Virus record (IMG/VR): IMGVR_UViG_3300012178_000001
Coordinates: 1 to 64,000 of that record
DNA from: a virus
Reading direction: 5' to 3' (one strand)
Length of the DNA stretch: 64,000 nt
Every line of letters begins with the position of its first letter. The first letter of the stretch is position 1. Of the stretch, positions 8,583-18,867 are shown one piece after another. A program made the translations under genes and the position numbers. The notes under the pieces were generated by a model. The model had not been told where the DNA came from, made no database searches, and was given only the letters and a program-made list of their open reading frames with translations.

Positions 8583-9968
8583 ATGGGAATATTCAGGAAA
8601 ATAGGAGATTTAGTAAATGATGTATCAGATGATGTATTAAGTACAGTAGTTTATTCGACTAACTCTAATAGTAAAGGTAGAGAACCATTTGATAGTCAAG
8701 AGTTTCTTGGTTTACCACCAAGTTTTATATCATCTGCAGACCCTAATAAACGTATTTATACTAGAACAATGATAGCAGACATGCCAATGGTTATGTTAAT
8801 TCCAGGGAAACCTATATTCTTTGCATATGATAAGGAATTTAAAAATGTCGCAAAGGATAAAGATCTTACTGAGAGTGAGATGTTGGAAAGTATGACTAAG
8901 TTTGATGATGGTGATGAAAGTGCAGTTATAGATTGGTTAAAGGAAAGTACCTCTAGTCCTTCAAATCAGGACTTGAGGTATTATTCTTTTCAAGCAGATT
9001 ATGCAGACTATTTTAAGTATGTAAATACTATGTTGAGTACATTAGCTGTAAAGATGGGTGTTAGTAATGGTTTATATACATTTAGTGATGATTTTCATAG
9101 TAAGTTATTAACAAATGGTCTTAAGTATTTTGTAGAGAAGAGTAGTTCAGTTACTGAAAGTGCAAATAATGTTTTTTCATCAAGTAAATTAGAAGGAATA
9201 ACTAAAGGTGCTTCTGGACTAATGAGAGAAATGAAATTCTTATTAGGTATTGATGGTGGTGGTGCTGGATTAAAAAATGATAATACAAACAGTAAAATGC
9301 AAGAAAAGGTAAAACAGCAATTAGATTCATTAACTGGTTCAGGATTTATAGATACTATGGCAGGTAATGTAGGTACAGTAATGGGAGGTGCAAATGTATT
9401 ATTCCCTGAAATATGGCAAGATAGTACATTTAGTAGAAATTACAACCTAACATTTAAATTTGCTAGCCCAAGTGGAGATAAGTATTCTATATTTAAATAT
9501 GTATATGTGCCTTTTATATCATTACTGGCAATGAGTTTACCTAGACAAAATAGTTTATCTGGTTATTATAGTCCATTCTTATTGAGAGTTGATTGTCCTG
9601 GTCACTTCTCCACAGATATGGGTGTATGTACTAGTTTAACCTATAAGAAAGGTGGAACTGATAAATTATTTAATAAAGATGGCTTACCTCTAGAAATAGA
9701 AGTAACAATGAGTCTAAAGGATTTATATCCTACACTTATAGCATCTAATTCATATAAAGTATTAAGACACAATCAAGGATTAGCTGGTTTTCTTGATAAT
9801 ATGGCAGGATTATCAGTAGAACGATTAAATGCACTAGATCTTGCTGGTGAGGCTATTAAATTAAAGATTGGGTCAATGAGTGGTGCAATAGATCATACAA
9901 CACAATCATTTAAACAATTAGGATATGATATATGGGGTAATAATGTAGAATCCATATTAACAAGATAG
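8583..9968 (+). CDS. Tail/baseplate structural protein
   Basis: 461 aa, SD GAGGAGG, 17 nt after the tape measure and in the same transcript. The first half is helical; residues about 270-390 look like a beta-rich structural domain (NYNLTFKFASPSGDK, then SLTYKKGG and LPLEIEVTMSL). The place right after a tape measure in myoviruses is usually held by baseplate or tail-tube-initiator proteins, so a baseplate-end tube protein is likely. I do not recognise the exact family. A terminator follows. Confidence 0.5.
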   Translation: MGIFRKIGDLVNDVSDDVLSTVVYSTNSNSKGREPFDSQEFLGLPPSFISSADPNKRIYTRTMIADMPMVMLIPGKPIFFAYDKEFKNVAKDKDLTESEMLESMTKFDDGDESAVIDWLKESTSSPSNQDLRYYSFQADYADYFKYVNTMLSTLAVKMGVSNGLYTFSDDFHSKLLTNGLKYFVEKSSSVTESANNVFSSSKLEGITKGASGLMREMKFLLGIDGGGAGLKNDNTNSKMQEKVKQQLDSLTGSGFIDTMAGNVGTVMGGANVLFPEIWQDSTFSRNYNLTFKFASPSGDKYSIFKYVYVPFISLLAMSLPRQNSLSGYYSPFLLRVDCPGHFSTDMGVCTSLTYKKGGTDKLFNKDGLPLEIEVTMSLKDLYPTLIASNSYKVLRHNQGLAGFLDNMAGLSVERLNALDLAGEAIKLKIGSMSGAIDHTTQSFKQLGYDIWGNNVESILTR

Positions 9969-9975
9969 TATATAT

Positions 9976-10008
9976 AAACCTTACTTAACTGTAAGGTTTT
10001 TTTTTATT
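9976..10008 (+). terminator. Rho-independent terminator after the tape-measure operon
   Basis: AAACCTTAC (9976-9984) pairs with GTAAGGTTT (9991-9999), with a T-run to about 10005. Confidence 0.9.
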
Positions 10009-10021
10009 TTAAACAATCTTT

Positions 10022-10033
10022 AACAATTATTTA
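10022..10033 (+). promoter_or_regulatory. Class A promoter for the RusA operon
   Basis: AACA-ATTATT-TA then AT, 42 nt before the ATG and directly after a terminator. Confidence 0.7.
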
Positions 10034-10074
10034 ATAAGAGTACATACTAGATTGTAAATAAAGGAGAAAATATT

Positions 10075-10629
10075 ATGATAATTGATTATAGTGGCTTATC
10101 ACAAAAATTTATGGACAAGATGATGAGATTAGTAAAGCAAATAGATACTAGAAATCCAATTAAGAAATTTGAATTTACATATAATGAAGAACCAGTATCT
10201 GATGTAAGACCACGTAAAGGTAGACATGGGTTTTATGATCCACGTTCAAAGGAAAAGAAGAAAATGGAAAAATTTTTAAAGAAACTCATAGAAGAAAGAG
10301 ATACTGAGTATATACTTCCATTAGCTGGTAAGAAAGCACCTATTGAGGATTTACATGTAATATTCTACCTCAAACCACCTAAAAGTATATCCAACAGTAA
10401 GACAAAGAACTTTTTAGCAGAACAAGGATTCATCAAACCTGTGACTAGACCAGATAGTGATAATTACCTTAAATTTCTCATGGATGTAGGGAATGATGTT
10501 TTATGGTATGATGACTCTCAATGCTTTAATATTAAAGTAGAAAAAAGATATTCAGATAAACAACCTAGAACTGAGTGTTACATGGCATATAGAGAGGATA
10601 AAATAGACTTTAGAATATTGAATAGTTAG
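10075..10629 (+). CDS. rusA: RusA-family Holliday junction resolvase
   Basis: 184 aa; SD GGAGAAAATATT then ATG. The C-terminal half carries the family signature: TRPDSDNYLKFLMDVGNDVLWYD and then DSQCFNIKVEKRYSD, matching the RusA pattern of paired Asp residues (RPDxDN...D...L..D) followed by V.KRYS. RusA homodimers cut branched recombination and replication junctions in a metal-dependent way. Usual length is 120-140 aa; here about 50 extra N-terminal residues are Lys/Arg-rich. First gene of a three-gene operon under a class A promoter, so junction cleavage before packaging is plausible. Confidence 0.85.
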   Translation: MIIDYSGLSQKFMDKMMRLVKQIDTRNPIKKFEFTYNEEPVSDVRPRKGRHGFYDPRSKEKKKMEKFLKKLIEERDTEYILPLAGKKAPIEDLHVIFYLKPPKSISNSKTKNFLAEQGFIKPVTRPDSDNYLKFLMDVGNDVLWYDDSQCFNIKVEKRYSDKQPRTECYMAYREDKIDFRILNS

Positions 10630-10639
10630 GAGTGTATAT

Positions 10640-10861
10640 ATGAGTAATGATAGACGACAATATTACATATGCAATTATGATAAAGAGGATACACCTGTAG
10701 ATATAGGTGAACTATGTATAGGTAATATAGCATATTATGAGGATGTGAATGATGATGGAAGTCTTCTTAAAAGAAGTAAAAAGTTTGAGGTAAAAAGTGG
10801 AGCATATGAATATGAAGAAGGTAATCGAGCTATTGATGCTGAATTTTTAGATAGTAACTAA
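10640..10861 (+). CDS. Small acidic protein of unknown function
   Basis: 73 aa with SD TAGGAGTG, 10 nt after the resolvase gene. Tyr/Asp/Glu-rich, with a likely small beta-fold (YYICNYDKEDTPVDIGELC). No family recognised. Co-transcribed with the resolvase. Confidence 0.6.
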   Translation: MSNDRRQYYICNYDKEDTPVDIGELCIGNIAYYEDVNDDGSLLKRSKKFEVKSGAYEYEEGNRAIDAEFLDSN

Positions 10862-10874
10862 GGAGTGATTTATA

Positions 10875-11372
10875 ATGAAGGATATAGAATTAAAATCTTC
10901 AGATGAGTTATTAAATGAGGAAGACTATGAAATTTTAGATAAAGTAATACAAATTAAAAAGCATATTATGAGTTATTATAGTAAAGAAAAGATTGTAGAT
11001 AAAATTAAAGAGATAATTATAAATTCAGAGGTGGTTAATTTCAGAAATGAAAGATCTTCAAAGTTTATATCAACTAAAAGACCCGTATTTACTCTTAAAG
11101 TAGATAAGAAAAAGTCCTATGATATTTATGATGGAGGAGATTTCTTTAATAATAAAGAAGAGGTAGATTATTTTAACAATATAATATATCACGAAGTAAT
11201 AAATAATGTAAGTACATTTTTAATAGAGTCATATAATGATATTGACGATAATATATTAGATGGTATAAGTCCTGAGAAAATTAAAGTTGCTACAGGTCTA
11301 TTATCGTCTATCTGTGGAACAAGGGTTAATAATGACGATAAGTCGTTAATAACTTTAGAATTCCTTCTTTAG
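10875..11372 (+). CDS. Unknown 165-aa protein
   Basis: SD AAGGAGTG with 9-nt spacing. Helical at both ends with a basic middle (SKFISTKRPVFTLKVDKKK). No motif recognised. Last gene of the resolvase operon; it runs up to a bidirectional terminator shared with the opposite-strand baseplate operon. Confidence 0.6.
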   Translation: MKDIELKSSDELLNEEDYEILDKVIQIKKHIMSYYSKEKIVDKIKEIIINSEVVNFRNERSSKFISTKRPVFTLKVDKKKSYDIYDGGDFFNNKEEVDYFNNIIYHEVINNVSTFLIESYNDIDDNILDGISPEKIKVATGLLSSICGTRVNNDDKSLITLEFLL

Positions 11373-11393
11373 CTAACACTCCTACTTAGTATT

Positions 11394-11429
11394 AATTGCG
11401 TATATACCAAACGGTATATACGCAATTTT
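11394..11429. terminator. Bidirectional terminator between convergent genes
   Basis: 15-bp perfect stem (11394-11408 with 11413-11427), loop AAAC, with A-run and T-run flanks suited to both strands. Confidence 0.9.
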
Positions 11430-11433
11430 ACTC

Positions 11434-12312
11434 TTACTTAGTTCCAATCTTACTTTCATTTCTAATATATTTAGCAAACTCATTAATATTATTAGCATTT
11501 GCATCAACTATACCCATTGTGCTAACACACTCAATAAGTGTATAATAGAATACTGTTTCAGCTAATGTCTGTTTACTATTAACCTTACTATTACCTTCAG
11601 ATTCATTAATTGACTTAGGAATACATGCTTCATAAATACTTCTAAATAATGTATTCTCATATAAATCTACTTTAAGTAAACCTTCTTCTTCTTTAATTTC
11701 TTCTTGAGACTTATTAATCCCAGATAATTCTTTCTCACGTTCAGTAACTTCTTTAACCTTCTTCTGAACATCTTTTGCAATTTTATCAATAGTACTTTCT
11801 ATAAAAGTAGAATTAACAAATTCAGTTACAAGTTCATCTTTATTATCACTTTCAGATAGTTTATTAGCATAAGTAAATACTTCGAATGCTATATCTTCTG
11901 CAATAATACTACCACTTTTAGCCATTCTATTAACAGTGATTAACTCTTGATTAAATGATTCTTTAATAAATTCATGAAGTTGATTCTCAATCTCTTTCAT
12001 ATTTTCTTCTAGATATTCTTTATCAAATAATAAAGAATTTCTAAGAGTCTCTTTAAGAACATAACCAAGTAAATCTTTTGAATAGTTCTCAGCAAGTACT
12101 CTCTTTTGTCTTAGAGCTTCTCTCTTTTGGTAGCCATTAGAATGTTTGATTCCTTCAACTATAATCATTGTTTCTTCTTCACCAATAAAGTCTTTACTTC
12201 TTTCAATTTCTAAATCAACCTCTCGTCCTTCTACTAGATTGATTAGTGTATCCTTCATCTTACTTTTCTTTTCGCCTTCTATAGTTTCATTAAGCGTAAT
12301 GTAATCAGCCAT
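11434..12312 (-). CDS. Helical protein of the baseplate operon
   Basis: 292 aa, starting at ATG 12312 (MADYITLNET) behind GAAAGGGG; an upstream in-frame TTG overlaps the SD and is rejected. Highly charged and helical throughout (KDVQKKVKEVTEREKELS). The N-terminus carries a LNE/T motif seen in other virion-type proteins here. Last gene of the minus-strand operon with the gp6-like and LysM proteins, so a virion or assembly role is likely, but no family is recognised. Confidence 0.55.
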   Translation of the reverse strand: MADYITLNETIEGEKKSKMKDTLINLVEGREVDLEIERSKDFIGEEETMIIVEGIKHSNGYQKREALRQKRVLAENYSKDLLGYVLKETLRNSLLFDKEYLEENMKEIENQLHEFIKESFNQELITVNRMAKSGSIIAEDIAFEVFTYANKLSESDNKDELVTEFVNSTFIESTIDKIAKDVQKKVKEVTEREKELSGINKSQEEIKEEEGLLKVDLYENTLFRSIYEACIPKSINESEGNSKVNSKQTLAETVFYYTLIECVSTMGIVDANANNINEFAKYIRNESKIGTK

Positions 12313-12335
12313 TTTTAGTTCCCCTTTCAATTTTA

Positions 12336-14969
12336 TTAATAGATATAATTAAGTGTAATCCCAGAGTCTATATTTTCTCTATCAGGATTATAATCATCTG
12401 AATTTAAAGTTACATTTAGGTATTCAGGTACATAATTAATTAGTTGTTCTTTAGATAAATTATCATTAGTTGGATAAGTGTAAAGGACTTTCTGGTCAGA
12501 GCCACCATTAAGTGATTTAAATATGATATATTGGATTTCATCAAATGAATTCTCTAATTCTTGTACTAGATTAGATATTGCAAAGAATTTTGTAGAATCT
12601 CTATTAGTATTGTATACAAAATCTATTATAAATTTTTTTATCTTAGTATCTATACTGTTGGAATAATCTACAAATAATTTTATATCCAATTCCAAACTTA
12701 TATTAACACTATTAGAGTCATACTGAGTTGAAATACCAAAGGTATTTGAAGCTTTTAAATCTATCATAGTATTTTGCTCAAGTCTATCAATATTCATCTT
12801 TAGTATATCAATATAGTGGTCTAACTGTGTGTATATATCCTTGTAATTATCATAGCTATAAAAATAATGGTCACCAATTCCCATAACTCCATTTATCATA
12901 TCAATCGCAGTATTATCACTACTTGCAAGTACTAAATTTTGAACTGAACTTAAGTCACTATAAAATTCAATGTGATCAATAGTATTCTTAACAACAGTAG
13001 TAGTATAGTCTCCTATATCACTCATAGAATTAAATGAATTGAATTTAAATGTATTCACTCCATCATTATATAATATACCTAATTCTATAGTTATATCTTC
13101 ACTAATACTTAATTCAGGTATAGATACATTAGAGAAATCATATACCGAGTTTGTAATAGTTAAGTCTCCATTCTCATCATAAACATTATTAGTAGTTAAT
13201 GTAGCTGTGTAAGTTAATTCAGTAGGACTATCTAATGTAAAGTCAAAATACCCTAACTCATTATCATTGTCCTTTAGAACTGCTCTCATTTTTACTTTTT
13301 TATCATTATATGAGTTAGCTTCAGTTCCTATAACATCATCAATTGGTAAATTTGTGTTAAGACTGAATTTGATTGTATACTCGTCATCCACTAGAGAGTC
13401 TCTCTTAATATTAAAATCATTAATTATAAACTCTGCATTAATTGATGGATTGATGTAGCTATTTTCTAGATTAAATGTCTTATCAATACTATCATTTATA
13501 GATGTCACCATAGGAAATGGGTTTATTCTAATCTCTAATAAGAAAGGTGTGACATATACATACTCATAATTGGCACGAAGATCAGCCTCAGTTTCTATGT
13601 CTAATTTCAGTCTATAACTTCCTTCTACATCATCATATAACATTAAACTACCCGTGGGTATCTGTACTCTATCTTGAGTTAGATCAAGATTATCTATAAA
13701 TAAATCGAATGTGTTTGATGGTATTATATTATTATTACTATCTTTCATGAATATATATGATGAAACAATTCTCTTAATTATATCATCACGCTTTTTAATA
13801 AATTGTATTTCTCCACGATTGATATTAGTTAAATTTGTTAAGGTATTAAAGTAGTTGTTAAGGTCATTTTCAGTAATAATACTATTACGTGTAAGATAAT
13901 TCTTAATCAAATCTTGTTTTATCTCCATTAGTGTCATCTTATCTTTTCCATCTGTTGAGTCGCTAATTGGTATTACTAATACCTGGACTGTTTCTAACTT
14001 TGAGTCTTCAAAGCTGTAATATATATCACCACTAAAACTAAAATTACATTCAGAACCTTTAGTTGTATAATACTCCACATTAAGGCTAGAATTAAATTTA
14101 GGTTTAAATGCAGTAGGTAATGTTGAAAAGAATACTTGTAAATTCTCATCATCAGTAAATGTGTAATAGCAATACTCGTCATCATCAGGTATAAAGGTAC
14201 TATTAAAATACTTATTTATTATATTATCCTCATCATTGTGAATGTAGTGCGGGAAAAAGTCTACTAATTGTGAGTCAATATTTATGTCATAGAATATATT
14301 CTCAGTTACATCATCAGAATATATATCAAATACTTTCTCGTGCTTAGTCATATTAAAGATATTAGCTATTATAAATATCATATCATTTTCAATCCACATC
14401 TTTAGATAAGGGTCTGTCAATTCATTTATAATTTCCTTCTCACCATCAATATCATATCTTGCGGATAATGCATAACTGCCATCATCACCTTTAGTACCTA
14501 TTATCAGTATATCATACTCGAGCATATACTTATACTCATCTACATTAAAGTAATTACTATTATCTATTCTAAATATTATAACATCGTCATTATACTCATT
14601 AGTTATAGAACTACTCAATTTCTCATCTTCAGCTATATGTACTGAATTATTAATAATATCATCCTTACCTATAGAAACACTTACTGTCATTCTAGCGGGA
14701 TTTCCACCCTTTATTTCATAGTTTTGTAATATTGCTTCATTATATATGGTGTGAGGCAGTGATGCTGTATTTAACGAAACCTCATTCATTATCATATTCT
14801 TATGATAGTGACTATTTCTAACAGTCTTACTCATTACTTCATTAATATACCCAAATAGACTTGTCTTTAATGTATTAACATCTTCAACATCCATATATTT
14901 AGGTGCAATATTATTTAACCAATCTTCCATTATATCATATGATTCATTCAATATTAAATCATTCGACAT
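12336..14969 (-). CDS. Baseplate wedge protein, T4 gp6 / baseplate J-like
   Basis: 877 aa. The N-terminal region (LFGYINEVMSKTVRNSHYHK, then NEVSLNTASLPHTIYNEA) resembles the opening of gp6-type wedge proteins, which encircle the baseplate hub and link wedges. A beta-rich middle follows, then about 700-860 with a J-like arrangement (SISLELDIKLFVDYSN type strand, then FAISNLVQELENSFDEIQYI). SD GAAAGGGAGTG. It lies between the LysM protein and an unknown helical protein in one operon. T4 gp6 is about 660 aa, so this is enlarged. The N-terminus has an LNE/S motif. Confidence 0.7.
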   Translation of the reverse strand: MSNDLILNESYDIMEDWLNNIAPKYMDVEDVNTLKTSLFGYINEVMSKTVRNSHYHKNMIMNEVSLNTASLPHTIYNEAILQNYEIKGGNPARMTVSVSIGKDDIINNSVHIAEDEKLSSSITNEYNDDVIIFRIDNSNYFNVDEYKYMLEYDILIIGTKGDDGSYALSARYDIDGEKEIINELTDPYLKMWIENDMIFIIANIFNMTKHEKVFDIYSDDVTENIFYDINIDSQLVDFFPHYIHNDEDNIINKYFNSTFIPDDDEYCYYTFTDDENLQVFFSTLPTAFKPKFNSSLNVEYYTTKGSECNFSFSGDIYYSFEDSKLETVQVLVIPISDSTDGKDKMTLMEIKQDLIKNYLTRNSIITENDLNNYFNTLTNLTNINRGEIQFIKKRDDIIKRIVSSYIFMKDSNNNIIPSNTFDLFIDNLDLTQDRVQIPTGSLMLYDDVEGSYRLKLDIETEADLRANYEYVYVTPFLLEIRINPFPMVTSINDSIDKTFNLENSYINPSINAEFIINDFNIKRDSLVDDEYTIKFSLNTNLPIDDVIGTEANSYNDKKVKMRAVLKDNDNELGYFDFTLDSPTELTYTATLTTNNVYDENGDLTITNSVYDFSNVSIPELSISEDITIELGILYNDGVNTFKFNSFNSMSDIGDYTTTVVKNTIDHIEFYSDLSSVQNLVLASSDNTAIDMINGVMGIGDHYFYSYDNYKDIYTQLDHYIDILKMNIDRLEQNTMIDLKASNTFGISTQYDSNSVNISLELDIKLFVDYSNSIDTKIKKFIIDFVYNTNRDSTKFFAISNLVQELENSFDEIQYIIFKSLNGGSDQKVLYTYPTNDNLSKEQLINYVPEYLNVTLNSDDYNPDRENIDSGITLNYIY

Positions 14970-14991
14970 TATATTACACTCCCTTTCTTAA

Positions 14992-16368
14992 TTATTTGAA
15001 CATTAGCTTAAATACAGGTTTACCATCATCATTTTTATCAGTGGCAATAAATGGTGTTGAAAAAACACCCTTATCAAACCCTATTCCTTTTTCATTAGGA
15101 ATATCACTAAGTTCTCTTATACTTATATCTGAAGGATTTATATTTCCTTTACCTATAAAACTCAAATTCAATATATCTCTAATGGACACCTTAGTCATAT
15201 CTGTACTACCTAGAGATACTTTATTAAAATCTAACAGTGTATCTGGTTCCATATCTTCTTTATAACTATATGCATACTGTATAGATGGTTTAATTGATTC
15301 AACCTCACCTTTTTGACCTCCAAATGCACTATATGGAGCAGATATTGGTGCTACTCCTACATACTTAGACCAATATTGTATAGTCTCACCATCTGGTGTT
15401 AATGAGAAGTAATATATAGATGATAAGTATTCAAGTTCCCTATTAGCTACACTCTCTGCACTAGGTACAACTTCTCCAAATCTTACCTTTTCAATATAAT
15501 CTAACCATGCCTTATGAAGTTTAGTTATAATTCCTCCACTAATTTCATCATATTCTATAGAAAATGTTCCTCCATTAATACTATTTATTACTGAGATAGG
15601 TTGATTTATTTTATAGCCCTTCCATGTCTCATTCATTTCCTTTGTTCTCATAACTTGATCTTGTGTTTCAAATCCTTTATATCTATTAGTTATTAATTTT
15701 ATAAACATTGATGGATTTCTAGATGATTTATCTGAGAGCATATGCAATATCTCAGGATTAGTACTCTCTAATAATTTAAAGAATGCGTTATTATCAATAT
15801 TTAATCTATAACTATCGCCAGACTCTGGAACTAAATTCAATCTAGGTTTAGTTATAAATATATAGTTAACTCCCTTAAGTGCAAAATCTGTATTGGAGTT
15901 ATACTTATTATACTTATTAAACATATCTATCTCATCTATTTCCATTTGTGCATTCTTACCAAATATTCTTCCGTTTATAGAGTTCTCTAATTTAGGTAAT
16001 ATCTTAAGTACTTCCTCATAATCTCCACCTCTAAAGGATTCTAAATTAGTAGCTCTAACACCTCTATTGGTTGTAGTGAATCCTCTATCTGTTCCCATAG
16101 CTAATGAACTTGGTTCAGGACTTGAATCTGGTATAAATTCTGTTTCCTCTATCTGTTTTTGCGGTTTAACGTTAGAATCATTACTGTTATCCTCAATCAC
16201 AGGCTCAGGCTCAGGGTCATTATTGATAGTAATTGACTGCCCTGGATATATTAAGCTTGCATTTTCAATCTGAGGATTTAAAGCTAGTAATTGATTTAAA
16301 TCTAAACCATTAGCACTTGCTATTTTCCATAATGAATCTCCACTCTTAACTGTATATTTAGAAGCCAT
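14992..16368 (-). CDS. LysM-containing baseplate protein (gp53-like)
   Basis: 458 aa. Residues 3-50 are a clear LysM domain (YTVKSGDSLWKIASANGLD, LNPQI, IYPGQSITI), which binds N-acetylglucosamine polymers. A Pro/Glu/Asp linker follows, then about 350 aa of unrecognised structural sequence. T4 gp53 and tail proteins of many myoviruses combine LysM with baseplate wedge functions; its place beside a gp6-like gene supports that. First gene of the operon, SD GAAAGGAG, with a class A promoter about 63 nt upstream. Confidence 0.75.
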   Translation of the reverse strand: MASKYTVKSGDSLWKIASANGLDLNQLLALNPQIENASLIYPGQSITINNDPEPEPVIEDNSNDSNVKPQKQIEETEFIPDSSPEPSSLAMGTDRGFTTTNRGVRATNLESFRGGDYEEVLKILPKLENSINGRIFGKNAQMEIDEIDMFNKYNKYNSNTDFALKGVNYIFITKPRLNLVPESGDSYRLNIDNNAFFKLLESTNPEILHMLSDKSSRNPSMFIKLITNRYKGFETQDQVMRTKEMNETWKGYKINQPISVINSINGGTFSIEYDEISGGIITKLHKAWLDYIEKVRFGEVVPSAESVANRELEYLSSIYYFSLTPDGETIQYWSKYVGVAPISAPYSAFGGQKGEVESIKPSIQYAYSYKEDMEPDTLLDFNKVSLGSTDMTKVSIRDILNLSFIGKGNINPSDISIRELSDIPNEKGIGFDKGVFSTPFIATDKNDDGKPVFKLMFK

Positions 16369-16430
16369 AATTAAACTCCTTTCTTTTCTATTAAATTTGT
16401 ATTTACATACAACATCCGTTATTTTCCTTA

Positions 16431-16442
16431 TAATTAAATGTT
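16431..16442 (-). promoter_or_regulatory. Class A promoter for the minus-strand baseplate operon
   Basis: On the minus strand AACA-TTTAAT-TA, 63 nt before the LysM gene. It is divergent from the plus-strand promoter(s) at 16493 and 16513. Confidence 0.65.
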
Positions 16443-16492
16443 ACATTTATATTTTTTATTGAAATTCTAATTTTTAGTTAAAAATATAACAA

Positions 16493-16504
16493 AACATTAT
16501 ATTA
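16493..16504 (+). promoter_or_regulatory. Class A promoter (first of two) for the 16.5-kb virion operon
   Basis: AACA-TTATAT-TA, 49 nt before the ATG. Confidence 0.6.
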
Positions 16505-16512
16505 AATAAGTA

Positions 16513-16524
16513 AACATGCTAATA
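16513..16524 (+). promoter_or_regulatory. Class A promoter (second of two)
   Basis: AACA-TGCTAA-TA, 29 nt before the ATG. Either this or the site at 16493 may be the active one. Confidence 0.5.
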
Positions 16525-16552
16525 TATAAAGAATATAGAAAGGAGAACATAT

Positions 16553-17878
16553 ATGTTTCATATAGGTAATATGATCGATTTAGTAAGTAGTATGAAAGAT
16601 ATGATTACTAATGGCAGTGGAAAAAATTCCTCTGATAAAATCAATGGTAAATTCCTAGATTTATTTGATAAAGATGTCAAAAGCATTAATAGACGTGCTA
16701 AAAATAATATCTTTCAATTCCCATTGCTTGTAAGTGATAATATTGAGAAAGAAACATTAAACAACTTTAGACGTGCGTCTGAACGTGAATACGCATCATT
16801 AATTCAGTATGTAATTGCTGGAGATGATTTAGTAGACATTGATGATAAAAAATCTAAAGAAGAATGGTTAAAGAGTTTTCACCGTAACCATGATATTAGT
16901 ACATCACCAAGTAAAAGTGATGTAGTAGATTTAAGAGGTTTAGTTAATAGTCACCTTAAAGAGGGAACAAGATTGTTTGATGACTTAGAGTCATTACTAG
17001 AAGGTAACTTAGCAGAATTTAGAGATTCTGAAATTGAATTACTTAATAGAAAACAGTTAGTTCCATTTAAGGAACAGTTAACTAATGGTAATATTAATGA
17101 TATGACTATTAAGAAGATAACAATATTAGGGGAAGATGGTGAGGAAGATAATGAGAATATAGGAGATAAACATAAACGTCTCAAATATCAACTTGACTAT
17201 GACCAAGCTACTAAAGGTGTCTCATCTACTAAAATAGATGATGATGATATTAAAGCTCTTAATAGAAAAGTTCCCACTAAGTTAGAATTATATTTAGACT
17301 ATAAAACTGATGGTGCATTTAAATCAACTAAGTTAATACTGGGTATCAGTTGTGTTAGTCATTTAATTCCTACAGATGAGATGATGTATTTCATTTCTAA
17401 ATCTATTGCTGAAGATAACTTTATATTCCGTACAATACAATGGACTACAGGTGAGATTGAATTCTTTAAAGACTTCATTCTTTCATTAGATAGAATTAAA
17501 TATGAGAATTCTAAACTAAGTAGTGGTTCATCAAAATGGTGGCATCATTTAAGACAATTAGGTAAGAAAAGTACTCTTAATAGTTTCTTTAATAAGAATG
17601 ACTTTATACCAAATGCAACAATGGCATTAACTATGGCAGAAGTAGAGCACATGAAGAATGTCAATGGTGTTAGTGTTATGGATAATGCTGGTAGATTACT
17701 AGATACATTCTTTTTAATGAGATTAGTTATCTTAGACGATATTAGTGAGGTTGCATACTACTTTAATGATGATACAAATGATTGGAGTAGATATTCATAT
17801 AATGAGTTATTCCGTGGCGATAAGTCAGGTAGTGGAAGTGAAATTAAAGCCCTAGTGGATTTAATTAGTAATAGATAA
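16553..17878 (+). CDS. Putative virion structural protein
   Basis: 441 aa, SD GAAAGGAG. Soluble with mixed structure; the C-terminal half (KLELYLDYKTDG then FIFRTIQWTTGEIEFF) looks beta-rich, the rest helical. No motif recognised. First in a three-gene run under class A promoters, opposite the baseplate operon, so late expression and a structural role are inferred from context. Confidence 0.5.
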   Translation: MFHIGNMIDLVSSMKDMITNGSGKNSSDKINGKFLDLFDKDVKSINRRAKNNIFQFPLLVSDNIEKETLNNFRRASEREYASLIQYVIAGDDLVDIDDKKSKEEWLKSFHRNHDISTSPSKSDVVDLRGLVNSHLKEGTRLFDDLESLLEGNLAEFRDSEIELLNRKQLVPFKEQLTNGNINDMTIKKITILGEDGEEDNENIGDKHKRLKYQLDYDQATKGVSSTKIDDDDIKALNRKVPTKLELYLDYKTDGAFKSTKLILGISCVSHLIPTDEMMYFISKSIAEDNFIFRTIQWTTGEIEFFKDFILSLDRIKYENSKLSSGSSKWWHHLRQLGKKSTLNSFFNKNDFIPNATMALTMAEVEHMKNVNGVSVMDNAGRLLDTFFLMRLVILDDISEVAYYFNDDTNDWSRYSYNELFRGDKSGSGSEIKALVDLISNR

Positions 17879-17897
17879 GAAAGGAGTAGTGAAACGG

Positions 17898-18857
17898 ATG
17901 ATATTAGATGAAGCATTAGAAGCTAGCACCTTAGAGCAGTTTCTTGAGGGTGTAGTAACTAAAAAAGGTTATGATGCAGTAAGATATAGTAAGCTTAATG
18001 AGTCTGATAAAGAACAGATGAAAGGTAATCTTATTAATAAAGTATTTGAAAGTGTTAAATCAAAATCACTTAATATTGATTATGGATATATTAAAAAATC
18101 TAATGGAGATATAGAAAGACTTAAACATTATGATGATTTAAAGGATTCAATCGATATGTTAGATTCTTTATATAGAAAAGATGAAAATGCCTTAAATGAT
18201 GTTCCTGAATTGCAAAAAGCTCTTAAGAATATTATTTATTACAAGAAAGATTTCATGAGAGCATTTAAAAATAACAATACTCTTGTAATTATGTTCTATA
18301 ACAATATAGTTGCAGGTTTATTATATACAACATCTGTTATTATAGCAGAATATGTAGAGCACATTAAAGAAGCAAATGGCATGTTAACACCTAAGTTTAA
18401 AGAGATTGATAAACAACCTAAGGGATTATTCCTAAATAACTTAAAGTCTTTTAATAAGATGGTTATTAATGGTAAGTTTGAAAGCTTCCTTAAATCAGAT
18501 GGTGAACAACTTACAGGAGGTACATTAATAGGTGTCTCTGTATTAGCAGTTATGGTAGCGTTATGGTTAATTAGAGAAATAGTATTTATCTTTTTATATA
18601 TGAGAAATACAATTTCAGATTACTTAATGCAATTATCATATTTTGTAGAATTAAATTCACAGAAGTTATCATTAAACGGTAACGACAAAGTTGTTGAGAA
18701 ACAAGAAAAAGTAGCAGAGAAGTTAGTAAAGTTATCTGACAAGATATCAGTGGATTCAAGAGTTTCTACTAATAAAGGTTTAAATGAATTGCAACGAGAT
18801 AACAAAGAATTAAATATTGACGATTTAAATAGCGTTAATAATAGTGATTTATTATAG
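17898..18857 (+). CDS. Membrane-segment-containing virion or ejection protein, unknown
   Basis: 319 aa. ATG 17898 (MILDEALEAS) is chosen over the in-frame GTG 17889, which is too close to the SD AAGGAG. A hydrophobic segment (GGTLIGVSVLAVMVALWLI, then REIVFIFLYM) near 205-235 predicts one or two membrane passes; the tail is charged and helical. The N-terminal LDE/A motif is shared with neighbours. Membrane segments in a late structural operon suggest a protein ejected into the host envelope, but this is inference. Confidence 0.45.
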   Translation: MILDEALEASTLEQFLEGVVTKKGYDAVRYSKLNESDKEQMKGNLINKVFESVKSKSLNIDYGYIKKSNGDIERLKHYDDLKDSIDMLDSLYRKDENALNDVPELQKALKNIIYYKKDFMRAFKNNNTLVIMFYNNIVAGLLYTTSVIIAEYVEHIKEANGMLTPKFKEIDKQPKGLFLNNLKSFNKMVINGKFESFLKSDGEQLTGGTLIGVSVLAVMVALWLIREIVFIFLYMRNTISDYLMQLSYFVELNSQKLSLNGNDKVVEKQEKVAEKLVKLSDKISVDSRVSTNKGLNELQRDNKELNIDDLNSVNNSDLL

Positions 18858-18867
18858 TTAGATTAAT